Assembly: GCF_010119385.1 (NCBI RefSeq)
Contig: NZ_VFIE01000018.1
Span: 494,375-558,374, forward strand
Direction of reading: 5' to 3'
Source of the DNA: Nesterenkonia haasae
GTDB lineage: Bacteria > Actinomycetota > Actinomycetes > Actinomycetales > Micrococcaceae
DNA length: 64,000 bases
This document shows positions 36,678-45,572 of the stretch, piece by piece; position 1 is the first letter of the stretch, and every line of letters starts with the position of its first letter. The translations under genes were made by a program, and so were the position numbers. The notes beneath the pieces are model-generated. The model saw only the letters and a program-made list of their open reading frames with translations, was not told the origin of the DNA and ran no database searches.

Positions 36678-37604
36678 TTAGTCGTAGCGAATACGGGGGT
36701 CGAGGACGGCGTACAGGAGGTCGACAATGAGATTCACGACGACGTAGAAGAGCACAAACAGGATCACGATGCCCACCACAATGGTGTTCTCCTGCGCCTG
36801 AATGGAGCGGAAGACCTGACCGCCCAGTCCCTGCATATTGAAGACACTCTCTACCAGGACTGTCCCAGCCAGCATCGTCGCAAGATCGGCACCGAGGAAG
36901 GTGACCACCGGGATGAGCGAGTTGCGCAGACCGTGTCTGGTGACGACGCGGCTGCGCTTCATTCCTTTGGCCGTCGCAGTGCGCACGTAGTCCGACTGGA
37001 GTGCCTCAATGAGTTCACTGCGCAGCATGCGGGCGACGATGCCCGTCGAGACGGCCGCCAGCACAATGCCCGGAAGGATGTAGCTCACGAACCCTTCTCG
37101 CGTTCCAGCGATGGGGAACCACCCCAGATTGAGTCCGAAAGTCAGCTGGAGGAGGAATGCAATGGCCAACGTCGGCAGGGCTACGACGATCACGAGGGAC
37201 ACCTGGACGAATCGGTCGACAAAGCTGTCCTTGTAGACAGCGGCGAGTATGCCGGCGATAGTTCCGATCACGGCCTGGAAGACGAACGCCACAGCTGCAA
37301 GGGTCAGGGTGATCGGGAGGCCCTGCCGGATGATGTCCAATACCGGTCGGCCCTGGAATGTGGTGCCGAAGTCTCCCTGCGTGAAGACCCCCCACATGTA
37401 CTTCCCGTACTGCACGAGGAAGGGGTCATCAAGGTTGTACTGGTCACGCAGCTGCGCCTGAACCTGCTCGCTCATCGGCCTGTCTCCCGCCAGCGCCCGA
37501 ATGGGGTCGCCGGGCATGAGGAAGACCATGGCGTAGACGATGAGGGTCGCCACGAGGAGTACAGGAATGAACTGCAGCAGACGCCGAATGATGTATCCGG
37601 TCAT
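36678..37604 (-). CDS. Peptide ABC transporter permease (DppB/OppB type)
   Basis: A 308-residue permease with the N-terminal signature MTGYIIRRLLQFIPVLLVAT. The periplasmic loop holds QLRDQYNLDDPFLVQYGKYM, followed by the BPD domain with EAA loop YVRTATAKGMKRSRVV, and the terminus is YAVLDPRIRYD. Normal family size, in contrast to the much larger paralogue at 45569-47176. Confidence 0.95.
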   Translation of the reverse strand: MTGYIIRRLLQFIPVLLVATLIVYAMVFLMPGDPIRALAGDRPMSEQVQAQLRDQYNLDDPFLVQYGKYMWGVFTQGDFGTTFQGRPVLDIIRQGLPITLTLAAVAFVFQAVIGTIAGILAAVYKDSFVDRFVQVSLVIVVALPTLAIAFLLQLTFGLNLGWFPIAGTREGFVSYILPGIVLAAVSTGIVARMLRSELIEALQSDYVRTATAKGMKRSRVVTRHGLRNSLIPVVTFLGADLATMLAGTVLVESVFNMQGLGGQVFRSIQAQENTIVVGIVILFVLFYVVVNLIVDLLYAVLDPRIRYD

Positions 37605-37718
37605 TGGAGTCCTTGGGGTGCGTAAGGGGTGCGGTGAATCTGGGCAGTGAGAAGGTTATCAATCTTCTGATGTTGATGTCCGATCCGCCGTGCTGTGCGG
37701 ATGAGACATTCTGATCGA

Positions 37719-39335
37719 TCACTCGAGAACATCTACGTCTTCTACTCGCACATAACTGGAGAGGTCGGAATAGACGTTGTCGACTCGGTCGGTGTGCACG
37801 ATGAAGTAGTCCTGGAAAAACAGGGGCAACACAGGAAGGTCTTCGAGCAGCTGTTCTTCGGCGGCCTGGTAGAGCTCGTCGGCGTCATCAGCGTCTGCGA
37901 AGTTCGCCTCCCGGATCGCGTTGTCGAATTCCTCACTGCTGTATCCCGCGTAGTTCGATGCGGCGTCCGAGGTGTAGAGCGGCTCCATCGCGTACTGGGC
38001 GCTCGGGTACGCCAGAAGCCACCCCAAGCGGTAAGGCCCCGTCACGTCACCTGAGTCATGAAGGTCAAGGTACTGAGCGAACTCCAGGGATTGGAAAGTG
38101 ATGTCATCGATGGGGAGATTCGCCATCCACTGGTTGGCAATCGCCTCCACGTATTCGTTGTGGCCTGTGCCAACATCGGTGTACATGGTGAACTCTGACG
38201 GTCCACCAGCTTCCTCATAGAGTTCAGCAGCCTGCTCAGGGTCGAAATCGCAGTACTCGCAGGCATCATTGCGTGACATCGGAAGAATCGGAGGCAAAAT
38301 CCCGTATGCAGGTGTCATGGCTCCTTCGAAGATTTGCTCATTGATCTCCTCGCGGTCCATAGCCATGGAGAGGGCTCTGCGGAGATCCACGTCTTCCCAG
38401 TCTTCCTGGTACGTGGGGAGACCTATATAGACAAAGCGTGATGACTCGTTCTGGGAATAGTTGTCTCCAAAATCCTCCTCCACCTGGGCTATTCGGCTGG
38501 GGGGAACTTCGCCAAGAATGTCCAGCTCACCCGCCTGCACATCGAGGTATGCGGTCTCGATGTCGCTGTAGATTCGCCATTCAATGCGCTCCGGACTTCC
38601 CGGGTCCTCCCCCGGCCACTCTTCATAACGGTTCATGTTGATTTCCGTGTCGCGGACCCATTCCCCATCCATCTGGTATCGGCCATTACCGATAGGAGAG
38701 TTTTGGAAAGCATCCATGTCTTCGAACGCGACGTCGGGCATGGGGTAGAAACCGTTGTAGGTCAACACGATGGGAAGCTGACCGAAGGGCTCGACGAGCT
38801 CGATCTCCAGGGTGTAGTCATCTACCGCGCGAACACCTTCCATCTCCTCGGCATCACCGTTGACGACGTCCTCGTAGCCGAGAAACTTGTCGTGGAAGTT
38901 CGCAGTCGCTTGCGCGTTATCAGGGTCGACCACCCAATTCCACGTGTCCACGAACGTCTGGGCTGTGACAGGGTCGCCGTTGTGGAAGGTGTATTCATCG
39001 GACAGTTCGAACGTCCACACCACCTGGTCTTCGGTCTCCCAATCGCTCGCCATGGCGGGCTGGGCCTCATAAGTCTCGTAGTCGACCTCTGTCAGGCCGG
39101 TGAACAGCTGCTGCAGGACGCGGGAACCACAGTTCTCTGTGTTGTTTCCCGGTTGGAGGTTTTGGGGCTCGCAAGTATAGGTGCTGAGGCTTCCGCCGTC
39201 CGCCGAAGCCTCGTACTCACCGTTGTCGCTGCCGCAGGCGGCCGCGGCTAGCACGACGGTGAGCGCCCCTCCCGCGGCGGTGGAGATTCGACGGGACCGT
39301 TGGAGACTGCCGGCCGGCATTGATGCAGATGTCAT
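37719..39335 (-). CDS. Peptide ABC transporter substrate-binding lipoprotein (family 5), copy 1
   Basis: A 538-residue receptor with signal peptide, lipobox LAAAAC and an SBP_bac_5 domain (VVWTFELSDEYTFHNGDPVT, IGNGRYQMDGEW, RALSMAMDREEI). It is clearly paralogous along its length to the protein encoded at 39436-41073, for example QLFTGLTEVDYET versus QLFTGLTQVDYDT. It lies between that gene and the permeases on the same strand. The start region offers ATGs at 39335 and at residue 6 (39320), and the outer one is kept. Confidence 0.93.
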   Translation of the reverse strand: MTSASMPAGSLQRSRRISTAAGGALTVVLAAAACGSDNGEYEASADGGSLSTYTCEPQNLQPGNNTENCGSRVLQQLFTGLTEVDYETYEAQPAMASDWETEDQVVWTFELSDEYTFHNGDPVTAQTFVDTWNWVVDPDNAQATANFHDKFLGYEDVVNGDAEEMEGVRAVDDYTLEIELVEPFGQLPIVLTYNGFYPMPDVAFEDMDAFQNSPIGNGRYQMDGEWVRDTEINMNRYEEWPGEDPGSPERIEWRIYSDIETAYLDVQAGELDILGEVPPSRIAQVEEDFGDNYSQNESSRFVYIGLPTYQEDWEDVDLRRALSMAMDREEINEQIFEGAMTPAYGILPPILPMSRNDACEYCDFDPEQAAELYEEAGGPSEFTMYTDVGTGHNEYVEAIANQWMANLPIDDITFQSLEFAQYLDLHDSGDVTGPYRLGWLLAYPSAQYAMEPLYTSDAASNYAGYSSEEFDNAIREANFADADDADELYQAAEEQLLEDLPVLPLFFQDYFIVHTDRVDNVYSDLSSYVRVEDVDVLE

Positions 39336-39374
39336 GGTGCGAAGTGCTCACTCCAAAATGGTTGGGATATGAAG

Positions 39375-39416
39375 AAGGCCCGTCCCGCCCCGGAGTCTCG
39401 GGGCGGGACGGGCCTT
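39375..39416. terminator. GC-rich 17-bp-stem hairpin between the tandem binding-protein genes
   Basis: AAGGCCCGTCCCGCCCC and its perfect complement flank an 8-base loop. On the minus strand it is followed by TTCTTC, a weak T-tract. It lies between the upstream receptor gene's stop (39436) and the next receptor gene's start. It could act as a partial terminator or as a 3' stabiliser of the first message. Confidence 0.75.
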
Positions 39417-39435
39417 CACATGTCAACAACTTCTG

Positions 39436-41073
39436 TTACTCGTCGGTGACTTCGAGCTGCTCTACACGCAGGAACGTGCGTGGATCCATCGTGACCGAGT
39501 CGTGGTCAATACGGTCGGTGTGCACCACACCCATGCTTTGGAACCACATGGGGATCACGGGCATCTCTTCCAGCAGAATGTCCTCTGCCTCCTGGTACAG
39601 CGCGTCCGCGTCCTCCGGATCGGTTGCGTTGGCTTCAGCGATCAGACTGTCGAAATCGTCATTCGAGAAGCTTGTGTAGTTCGAGGACTGACCTGTGGTG
39701 TAAATGGGCTCCATCGCATACTGCGGGCTGGGGTAAGAGAGCACCCAGCCAAGACGGAACGGGCCGGTGACAGACTGCTCGTCGTGGAGGTCCAGGTACT
39801 GAGCGAACTCCAGTGACTGGAAGGTGACATCTTCGATGCCGAGGTGCTGCTGCCACTGATTGCTGACAGCTTCCACCCAGTCTTCGTGACCTGCACCGGA
39901 GTTGAAGTAGACGGTCAGCTCGCTGGGTCCACCTGCCTCCTCATAGAGATCCGCAGCGGCCTCCGGGTCGAAGTCGCAATGCTCACACGCATCTTCTCGC
40001 CCGGACGGCAGCATAGGTGGAATGATATTTCGGGCGGGCACCTGTGCGCCGTCGAAAATGTTGTCGATGATCTCTTCACGGTCGATCGCCATCGATAGTG
40101 CGTGCCGAACATCTACATCCTGGAATTCATCCTGGTAGAGCGGGAAGCCCATGTAGGTGAAGGATGAGGTTTCGAACAAGGCCTGGTTGTCCCCGAAGTC
40201 GCTTTCCATCGTTCCCAGCCGGTTTGGTGGAACGGTGTCAAGAACATCGAGGTTCCCTGCCTGGACGTCGAGATAGGCGGTGTCAATATCGCTGTAGATC
40301 TGCCATTCGATGCGCTGAGGGACGCCGGGGTCTTCGCCCGGCCACTCGTCGTAGCGCTCCACGGCAATCTGCACGTCGTTTTCCCACTCGCCGTCCATCT
40401 GGTACCGACCGTTACCGATGGGGGACGATTCGAAGGCTTGAGGGTCTTCGAACGCCGCCTCCGGCATGGGGTAAAAACCGGTGTAGGAGAGCATCAGTGG
40501 TAGCGGGGAGAAGGGCTCGTTGAGCTCCAACTCCAGGGTGTAGTCATCGACGGCACGCACGCCCTCGAGTTCTTCAGCATCACCTTCGACCATGTCTTCG
40601 TAGCCGACGAAGACATCGTAGAAATCGTTGTTCTGCTGCGCGTTCTCGGGGTCAACGGTCCAGTTGAAGGTGTCTACGAAAGTCTGGGCGTTGATCTCAT
40701 CACCATTGTGGAACGTCCAACCTTCATCAATTTCGAAGGTCCATACAGTCTGGTCTTCATTGGAATCCCAACTGCTGGCGACACCGGGCTCGGCCTCAAA
40801 AGTGTCGTAGTCGACCTGCGTCAGGCCAGTGAACAACTGCTCCAACACCCAAGACCCGCAGACCTCCGAGGAGTTGGAGGGCATGAGGTTTTGAGGTTCG
40901 CAGTTGTAGACGCTGACAGTTCCGCCGCCAGTGGCCTGGTCGCCGTTCTCGCCGCCGTTGGCGTCGGCTCCGTCATCGCCGTTGCCGCAGGCTGACAAGA
41001 CCAGCGCTGCGGACGCCGTGACAGCTACAGCGCCGCGGCGCCAGAACTGCCTCGTGGTTGTTTCGCGGTTCAT
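39436..41073 (-). CDS. Peptide ABC transporter substrate-binding lipoprotein (family 5), copy 2
   Basis: A 545-residue receptor. ATG at 41073 follows GAGGAG by 7 bases, so the ATG at 41091 is rejected. Lipobox LSAC is followed by a Gly/Asn/Asp-rich acidic linker, then the SBP_bac_5 domain (VWTFEIDEGWTFHNGD, IGNGRYQMDGEW, HALSMAIDREEIID). It is a tandem paralogue of the next gene downstream and probably the promoter-proximal gene of the whole permease operon. Two receptors feeding one permease would broaden the peptide range. Confidence 0.93.
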   Translation of the reverse strand: MNRETTTRQFWRRGAVAVTASAALVLSACGNGDDGADANGGENGDQATGGGTVSVYNCEPQNLMPSNSSEVCGSWVLEQLFTGLTQVDYDTFEAEPGVASSWDSNEDQTVWTFEIDEGWTFHNGDEINAQTFVDTFNWTVDPENAQQNNDFYDVFVGYEDMVEGDAEELEGVRAVDDYTLELELNEPFSPLPLMLSYTGFYPMPEAAFEDPQAFESSPIGNGRYQMDGEWENDVQIAVERYDEWPGEDPGVPQRIEWQIYSDIDTAYLDVQAGNLDVLDTVPPNRLGTMESDFGDNQALFETSSFTYMGFPLYQDEFQDVDVRHALSMAIDREEIIDNIFDGAQVPARNIIPPMLPSGREDACEHCDFDPEAAADLYEEAGGPSELTVYFNSGAGHEDWVEAVSNQWQQHLGIEDVTFQSLEFAQYLDLHDEQSVTGPFRLGWVLSYPSPQYAMEPIYTTGQSSNYTSFSNDDFDSLIAEANATDPEDADALYQEAEDILLEEMPVIPMWFQSMGVVHTDRIDHDSVTMDPRTFLRVEQLEVTDE

Positions 41074-41245
41074 ATGAGATCTCCTCATCAATGGATCGAG
41101 CGAGTAGTGGTTATTACGCTAGTACAGTTTTCTTTGCGGTGATGTTTCGACACTGTTCAATGTTCACAACCATCACTGATCACGTGGTGTTAATGGGTTT
41201 CATTACACGAACTTGTAACACTTGGGTTTCAAACTCCTTGTCCTT
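41074..41245. promoter_or_regulatory. AT-rich upstream region of the tandem-receptor peptide transporter operon
   Basis: A 172-bp AT-rich gap between the end of the upstream operon and the first receptor gene. It contains GTGTTA at 41187-41192 with ATTACAC at 41202-41208 and TAACAC at 41216-41221, arranged as inverted repeats. These may be operator half-sites for an unidentified regulator. No clear -35/-10 pair is assigned. Confidence 0.35.
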
Positions 41246-42298
41246 TCAATGGGTTGCGAAGACGAGGTAACCGGCTTCCCAGGTGAGCAGGTAGTGACCA
41301 GGGTCCAAAGGTGCCAAACGTTGCAGATCCTGGTCTACTGCGTCCTGAGCTTCTTGAGGTATGTCGATGTGATCGTCGGTGTCGAGGGCATCAATGGCGT
41401 CGCTAGGGTCGGGATCAACCTCTTCAGTCGCAACGTCAACACCACTCATCGCATGTTGTGCCGAATCCTCCTGGATCCCGTGATGGATGAGGAATTGGGT
41501 TGCGGAGACTCGGCCTGCGTTGAGATTAATCGTCTGGCTCCAGGCGCGCATGTGATCGTCGCTGGAAGTGAGGAGCTCTACGGTGTCTACCGCCCCTTCG
41601 AGTCTCACGCATTGAGGTGCGTCCGCAGAATTTTTTACCGCGATAACCACATCGGTGTCACCCCGATGGGTGGGAGTCTGAAGTACGACGTGTTGGTCTG
41701 TGCTTCCCACACCGTAGAGCACCCGCGGACGGTCCTCTCCTGCGAGATCCTGATCACGCACCGGATGTCTGAGCTCAGCCGTCCAGGTAATCTCGTGAGC
41801 TTCTGGGTCCAAGACTGAAACACGATCGGTAGCTGACCACAACTCTTCATGATGGCCGACCATCAAAGTTTCACCAGCAGCCACAGCAGAAGACTCGCGC
41901 TGGGTGATGGCTTCGTACACGTGCCCCATCTGTGGTTCAGCGTTAAGCTCCTCAGATACGAGCGCTACAGCAGTGAGGAAGCCCTCACCATCAAGCTCGT
42001 CAGCCCTCGTCAGTTGCTGCTGGTAGGTCTCCCAGTCATCCATAGGACTCGGTACTGACGCCGGATCGTCGAGGTTCACGTACTCGCCGCACGTTATACC
42101 CAGGGCATCCGTGAGACCGGACTCTCTTGGATAGTCGTAGATGATAAACCCCGCGACGAGGATCACTACTGCAGCCGCTGAACCGATACCGAAGGTGCGT
42201 CGTCGCCACCGGCGGTGGTTGTCCTGCTTCTGCTGACGCCAGTCGTCATTCTTGGCTCGACTGTAGAAGTCAGTCAGACTGCTGTTGTCCTGTGTCAC
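41246..42298 (-). CDS. Membrane-anchored extracytoplasmic protein of unknown function, last gene of peptide-transport operon
   Basis: A 350-residue protein with a charged cytoplasmic N-terminus (about 1-35), one transmembrane helix (about 36-56) and a mostly beta-rich outer domain. Recurrent segments such as LMVGHHEELWSATDRVSVL and HVVLQTPTHRGDTDVVIAV suggest a partial propeller-like fold. The C-terminal third is acidic. GTG start with GGGGATG upstream. It follows the double-ATPase gene by 39 bp on the same strand. Family not recognised. Confidence 0.75.
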   Translation of the reverse strand: MTQDNSSLTDFYSRAKNDDWRQQKQDNHRRWRRRTFGIGSAAAVVILVAGFIIYDYPRESGLTDALGITCGEYVNLDDPASVPSPMDDWETYQQQLTRADELDGEGFLTAVALVSEELNAEPQMGHVYEAITQRESSAVAAGETLMVGHHEELWSATDRVSVLDPEAHEITWTAELRHPVRDQDLAGEDRPRVLYGVGSTDQHVVLQTPTHRGDTDVVIAVKNSADAPQCVRLEGAVDTVELLTSSDDHMRAWSQTINLNAGRVSATQFLIHHGIQEDSAQHAMSGVDVATEEVDPDPSDAIDALDTDDHIDIPQEAQDAVDQDLQRLAPLDPGHYLLTWEAGYLVFATH

Positions 42299-42337
42299 GC
42301 TTTCATCCCCAGAGGTGTGTCTCCCGTTCGAACCTGG

Positions 42338-44398
42338 CTAGTCGGTGTTGAGTCCCTGTGCTGCCAAAAGTTTGTGGCGGGCTTCGCGGCGATCTCGCTG
42401 CTCCTGAGGGTTCGGAACCGGCGCCGCAGCCAGCAGACGCTTGGTGTAATCCATTCTGGGTTCGCGCAGAATCTGGTTCTTATGACCCTGCTCGACCACG
42501 CGCCCCTTTTCCAAGACCATGATCTGGTTGGCGAGCTGATCAACCACCGCAAGGTCATGAGTAACGAAGAGACATGCAAACTCGAACTGTTCCTGAAGCT
42601 CAATGAACATCTCAAGAACCCGCGCCTGAACTGAGACGTCTAGCGCGGACGTGGGCTCGTCGGCGATCAGGATCGAAGGGCTCAGAGACAGGGCTCGCGC
42701 GATGCTGATGCGCTGACGCTGTCCGCCAGAGAGTTCGTGCGGGTAGCGGTTGATGACGCTTCTGGGGAGCTTGACCGCTTCGAGCAGCTCTGCCGCCCGT
42801 TCCTTGCGATCGTTTGGTGAGCCGACCTTCTGGACCACCATAGGTTCGGCGATAATCTCACCGATCGGAAACCGCGGGTCCAGAGAGGCCGCGGGATCCT
42901 GAAAAACTACACCGATGTCTTTGCGCACTGCTTTGCGTTCTTTGCGCGAGAGGCTTGGCAGGTTACGTCCACGAATCAGCAGCTCGCCGTGGTCGACATC
43001 GAGCAGTCCAAGAACTGCTTTGGCAATGGTGGATTTTCCAGATCCGGACTCCCCCACCAGACCAAGGATTTCACCTTTGGGTACGGAGAAGTTGACACCC
43101 TCAACGACTCGCATCGCCTTCCCACGATGCTTATAGGCAAGAGCAAGATCTTTAGCCTCGATGGCAATCTCGGCATCCACCTCAGCCTGGGTCTGGTCTG
43201 GCCATTCCTCGGAAACTTCGACCGCAGCCGTGGCCGACGGCTTCGCCTGATGAAGCTTTGGCATTGCCTCCAAAAGGCGTCGCGTATAGGGGTGTTGAGG
43301 AGACATGAGGATCTGCTCAGCAGTTCCGGACTCCACCACCTCTCCCTGGAACATCACCACAACGCGGTCGGCCATATCTGCAACCACACCCATGTTGTGG
43401 GTGATCAGCATGATCGCCGTATTGATCTCAACCTTGAGTCGGCGTAGCAGATCCAGGATCTCGGCCTGAACGGTGACATCCAGGGCAGTCGTCGGCTCGT
43501 CAGCGATGATCATCGAAGGGCTGCAGGCTATCGCCATGGCAATGACGATGCGCTGCCGCTGTCCACCAGAGAACTGGTGGGGATACTCGAAAATCCGCTT
43601 CCCCGGGTCAGGGATACCCACAAGCTCCAGCAGCTCAACACCTTTAGCCAGGGCGTCCTTTCCAAAGGCCACACCATGGACTTCCATAGCCTCCTTGAGC
43701 TGGTCAGAGACCTTGAGCACCGGGTTCAGCGCGGTCATCGGTTCCTGGAAGACCATGGATACCTCGGTTCCGCGCAGTCGGCGCAGCTGAGCGGCGTCCA
43801 TAGTCGTGATGTCCTGACCGCTGAGAAAAACTTTGCCGGATACGGTGCCGTTCTTGGGAATCAGACCCATTGCCGCTGCGGACGTGACCGACTTGCCCGA
43901 GCCGGACTCACCGACGACGGCGACCACTTCGCCTGGCATCACATCAAAGCTCACGCCTTTTACCGCGTCCACTGTGCTGAATTCAGTGTTGAAGCTGACC
44001 CTCAGATCCTGGAAACTCAACGCCGCTTCGGGCGGCTTCTCCCTGGCCGCCTCAGCAGTCGCCTCGTCGGAGTCCGGCATGGCGCTGCGGTAGGCCGTCA
44101 CGGCTGCGAACGCAGCGATGAGCACACCAATGCCTAGCGCAGAGAGCGCCACCGTGTCTGCCAGGGTTATCGCCCCACGATTGACCTGGGTCCCGCTGAG
44201 TCTGAGCGGCGTCATAACCAGCGTTGGGCCGATGGCGATCACCAACCATGCGATGAGCAATTTCAGCCCGAACTCTCGCTGCTTGAGGATCACCACCTGC
44301 CCGAGTCCGGGTATCAACAGTGACATCACTGCCGGAATCCACGGATTGGAAACCGAGAGCTTCTCGACTGGGGTCTCCGAACCTCTTTTCTTGCTCAT
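42338..44398 (-). CDS. Peptide ABC transporter double ATPase (DppD-DppF fusion) with N-terminal membrane domain
   Basis: A 686-residue chain. Residues about 20-102 form three hydrophobic helices with MSLLIPGLGQ, as in small TM2/DUF5683-like domains. The first ATPase domain has Walker [10 protein letters not shown] near residue 165, signature [17 protein letters not shown] and VDAVKGVSF. The second has Walker [11 protein letters not shown]-loop VVFQDPAASLDPR and [16 protein letters not shown]. The fused double ATPase is known; the membrane anchor is unusual. ATG 44398 follows GGAGG by 5 bases. It lies 58 bp after the DppC-type gene. Confidence 0.92.
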   Translation of the reverse strand: MSKKRGSETPVEKLSVSNPWIPAVMSLLIPGLGQVVILKQREFGLKLLIAWLVIAIGPTLVMTPLRLSGTQVNRGAITLADTVALSALGIGVLIAAFAAVTAYRSAMPDSDEATAEAAREKPPEAALSFQDLRVSFNTEFSTVDAVKGVSFDVMPGEVVAVVGESGSGKSVTSAAAMGLIPKNGTVSGKVFLSGQDITTMDAAQLRRLRGTEVSMVFQEPMTALNPVLKVSDQLKEAMEVHGVAFGKDALAKGVELLELVGIPDPGKRIFEYPHQFSGGQRQRIVIAMAIACSPSMIIADEPTTALDVTVQAEILDLLRRLKVEINTAIMLITHNMGVVADMADRVVVMFQGEVVESGTAEQILMSPQHPYTRRLLEAMPKLHQAKPSATAAVEVSEEWPDQTQAEVDAEIAIEAKDLALAYKHRGKAMRVVEGVNFSVPKGEILGLVGESGSGKSTIAKAVLGLLDVDHGELLIRGRNLPSLSRKERKAVRKDIGVVFQDPAASLDPRFPIGEIIAEPMVVQKVGSPNDRKERAAELLEAVKLPRSVINRYPHELSGGQRQRISIARALSLSPSILIADEPTSALDVSVQARVLEMFIELQEQFEFACLFVTHDLAVVDQLANQIMVLEKGRVVEQGHKNQILREPRMDYTKRLLAAAPVPNPQEQRDRREARHKLLAAQGLNTD

Positions 44399-44456
44399 GT
44401 GTTCCTCCAGGACTGCAACTGATGGGGGTCGAAGGTTTCGAGGTATCCGGCTACGG

Positions 44457-45572
44457 TCACTCTGATCGCTCCCGTTGTTCTTGCGCGTGAGCTGTCCGCA
44501 CGGACTCATCGCGGCGCTGCTGGGACATCGCAAATCCGCGGAGGCCCAGAATCTGACGCAGTCCCGGACGACGATCGCCCTTGCGCTGCTGCCTCGGGTC
44601 AAAGGCATCTCGGAGACCGTCGCCGATGAAGTTCACACACAGCGTGATGGTGAGGATGAAGATGCCAGGAATCCAGAACAGGTGCGGTCGGGTATTAATC
44701 GCTGATTCTCCTTGGGACACCAGCATGCCAAGCGACACTTCAGGCGCCTGAACGCCCATTCCGAGATAGGAAAGCGTCGACTCGAGGAGAATGACAGCCG
44801 CAACTGTGAATGATGCGTTGACGATGATCACACCGATGGAGTTCGGCAGCATGTGTTTGATAATGATGCGCCACGGCGATGCGCCCATAGCGATTGCCGC
44901 TGAAACGTATTCCTTCTCCCGCAGCGAAAGCACCTCTGCCCGCACTAGTCGCGCCATGCCCGTCCACGTCGCAAGACCCAGGACAATCGCGAGCGGGAAG
45001 GGCGCGAATGGCATCTCCCGGACGAAGTTGCCAAGAATAGCTGCAATCACCAGAAGAGGAACCACGATGACAAAGTCTGTGAGCGTCATCAGGACTGATT
45101 CGATCTTCCCGCGAAAGTAACCAGCGACTGCACCCACCAGAATACCGAGCACGGACGAGACGAAGGCGACGACAACACCGATAATCAGTGATTGTTGAGT
45201 ACCACGCATGACGCGGGCGAAGATGTCGCGCGGCAGGCCATCCTGGCCAAACGGGTGCGGGCCGAAGATTTGCCCATCCTGGAACATCGTTGGTTGCCCG
45301 CCGTTTACCAGTTCAGCACCTCTTGGAAGCCGGAAGGGGTGCTGCCACCAGCCGGGGATGATTCCGTAGCCGACTGAGGTGAACGCGACGATCGCGATGA
45401 TCGTGAGCACGACCAGTGAGATCATGGCAGGCACATGGGAAAAGAACCTTCTCCGAATCAGCTGATTTTGGGAGTAGGACTTTTGGTCTGAGGTGAGTTT
45501 TGCGTCCTCAACCTCGGCGAGGTCGACCATCTGCTGGTCGAGGTCTGAGTTGGGAGTCTGTTCGTTGCTCAT
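44457..45572 (-). CDS. Peptide ABC transporter permease (DppC type)
   Basis: A 371-residue permease, longer than the 310-residue paralogue at 35734. The extra length is a charged N-terminus of about 45 residues, a periplasmic insertion (FRLPRGAELVNGGQP, then GPHPFGQDGLPRDIFAR) and a charged C-terminal tail. The EAA loop (YVSAAIAMGASPWRIIIKHM) and YLGMGVQAPEVSLGML are conserved. Its start overlaps the DppB-type stop by 4 bp. Confidence 0.93.
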   Translation of the reverse strand: MSNEQTPNSDLDQQMVDLAEVEDAKLTSDQKSYSQNQLIRRRFFSHVPAMISLVVLTIIAIVAFTSVGYGIIPGWWQHPFRLPRGAELVNGGQPTMFQDGQIFGPHPFGQDGLPRDIFARVMRGTQQSLIIGVVVAFVSSVLGILVGAVAGYFRGKIESVLMTLTDFVIVVPLLVIAAILGNFVREMPFAPFPLAIVLGLATWTGMARLVRAEVLSLREKEYVSAAIAMGASPWRIIIKHMLPNSIGVIIVNASFTVAAVILLESTLSYLGMGVQAPEVSLGMLVSQGESAINTRPHLFWIPGIFILTITLCVNFIGDGLRDAFDPRQQRKGDRRPGLRQILGLRGFAMSQQRRDESVRTAHAQEQRERSE

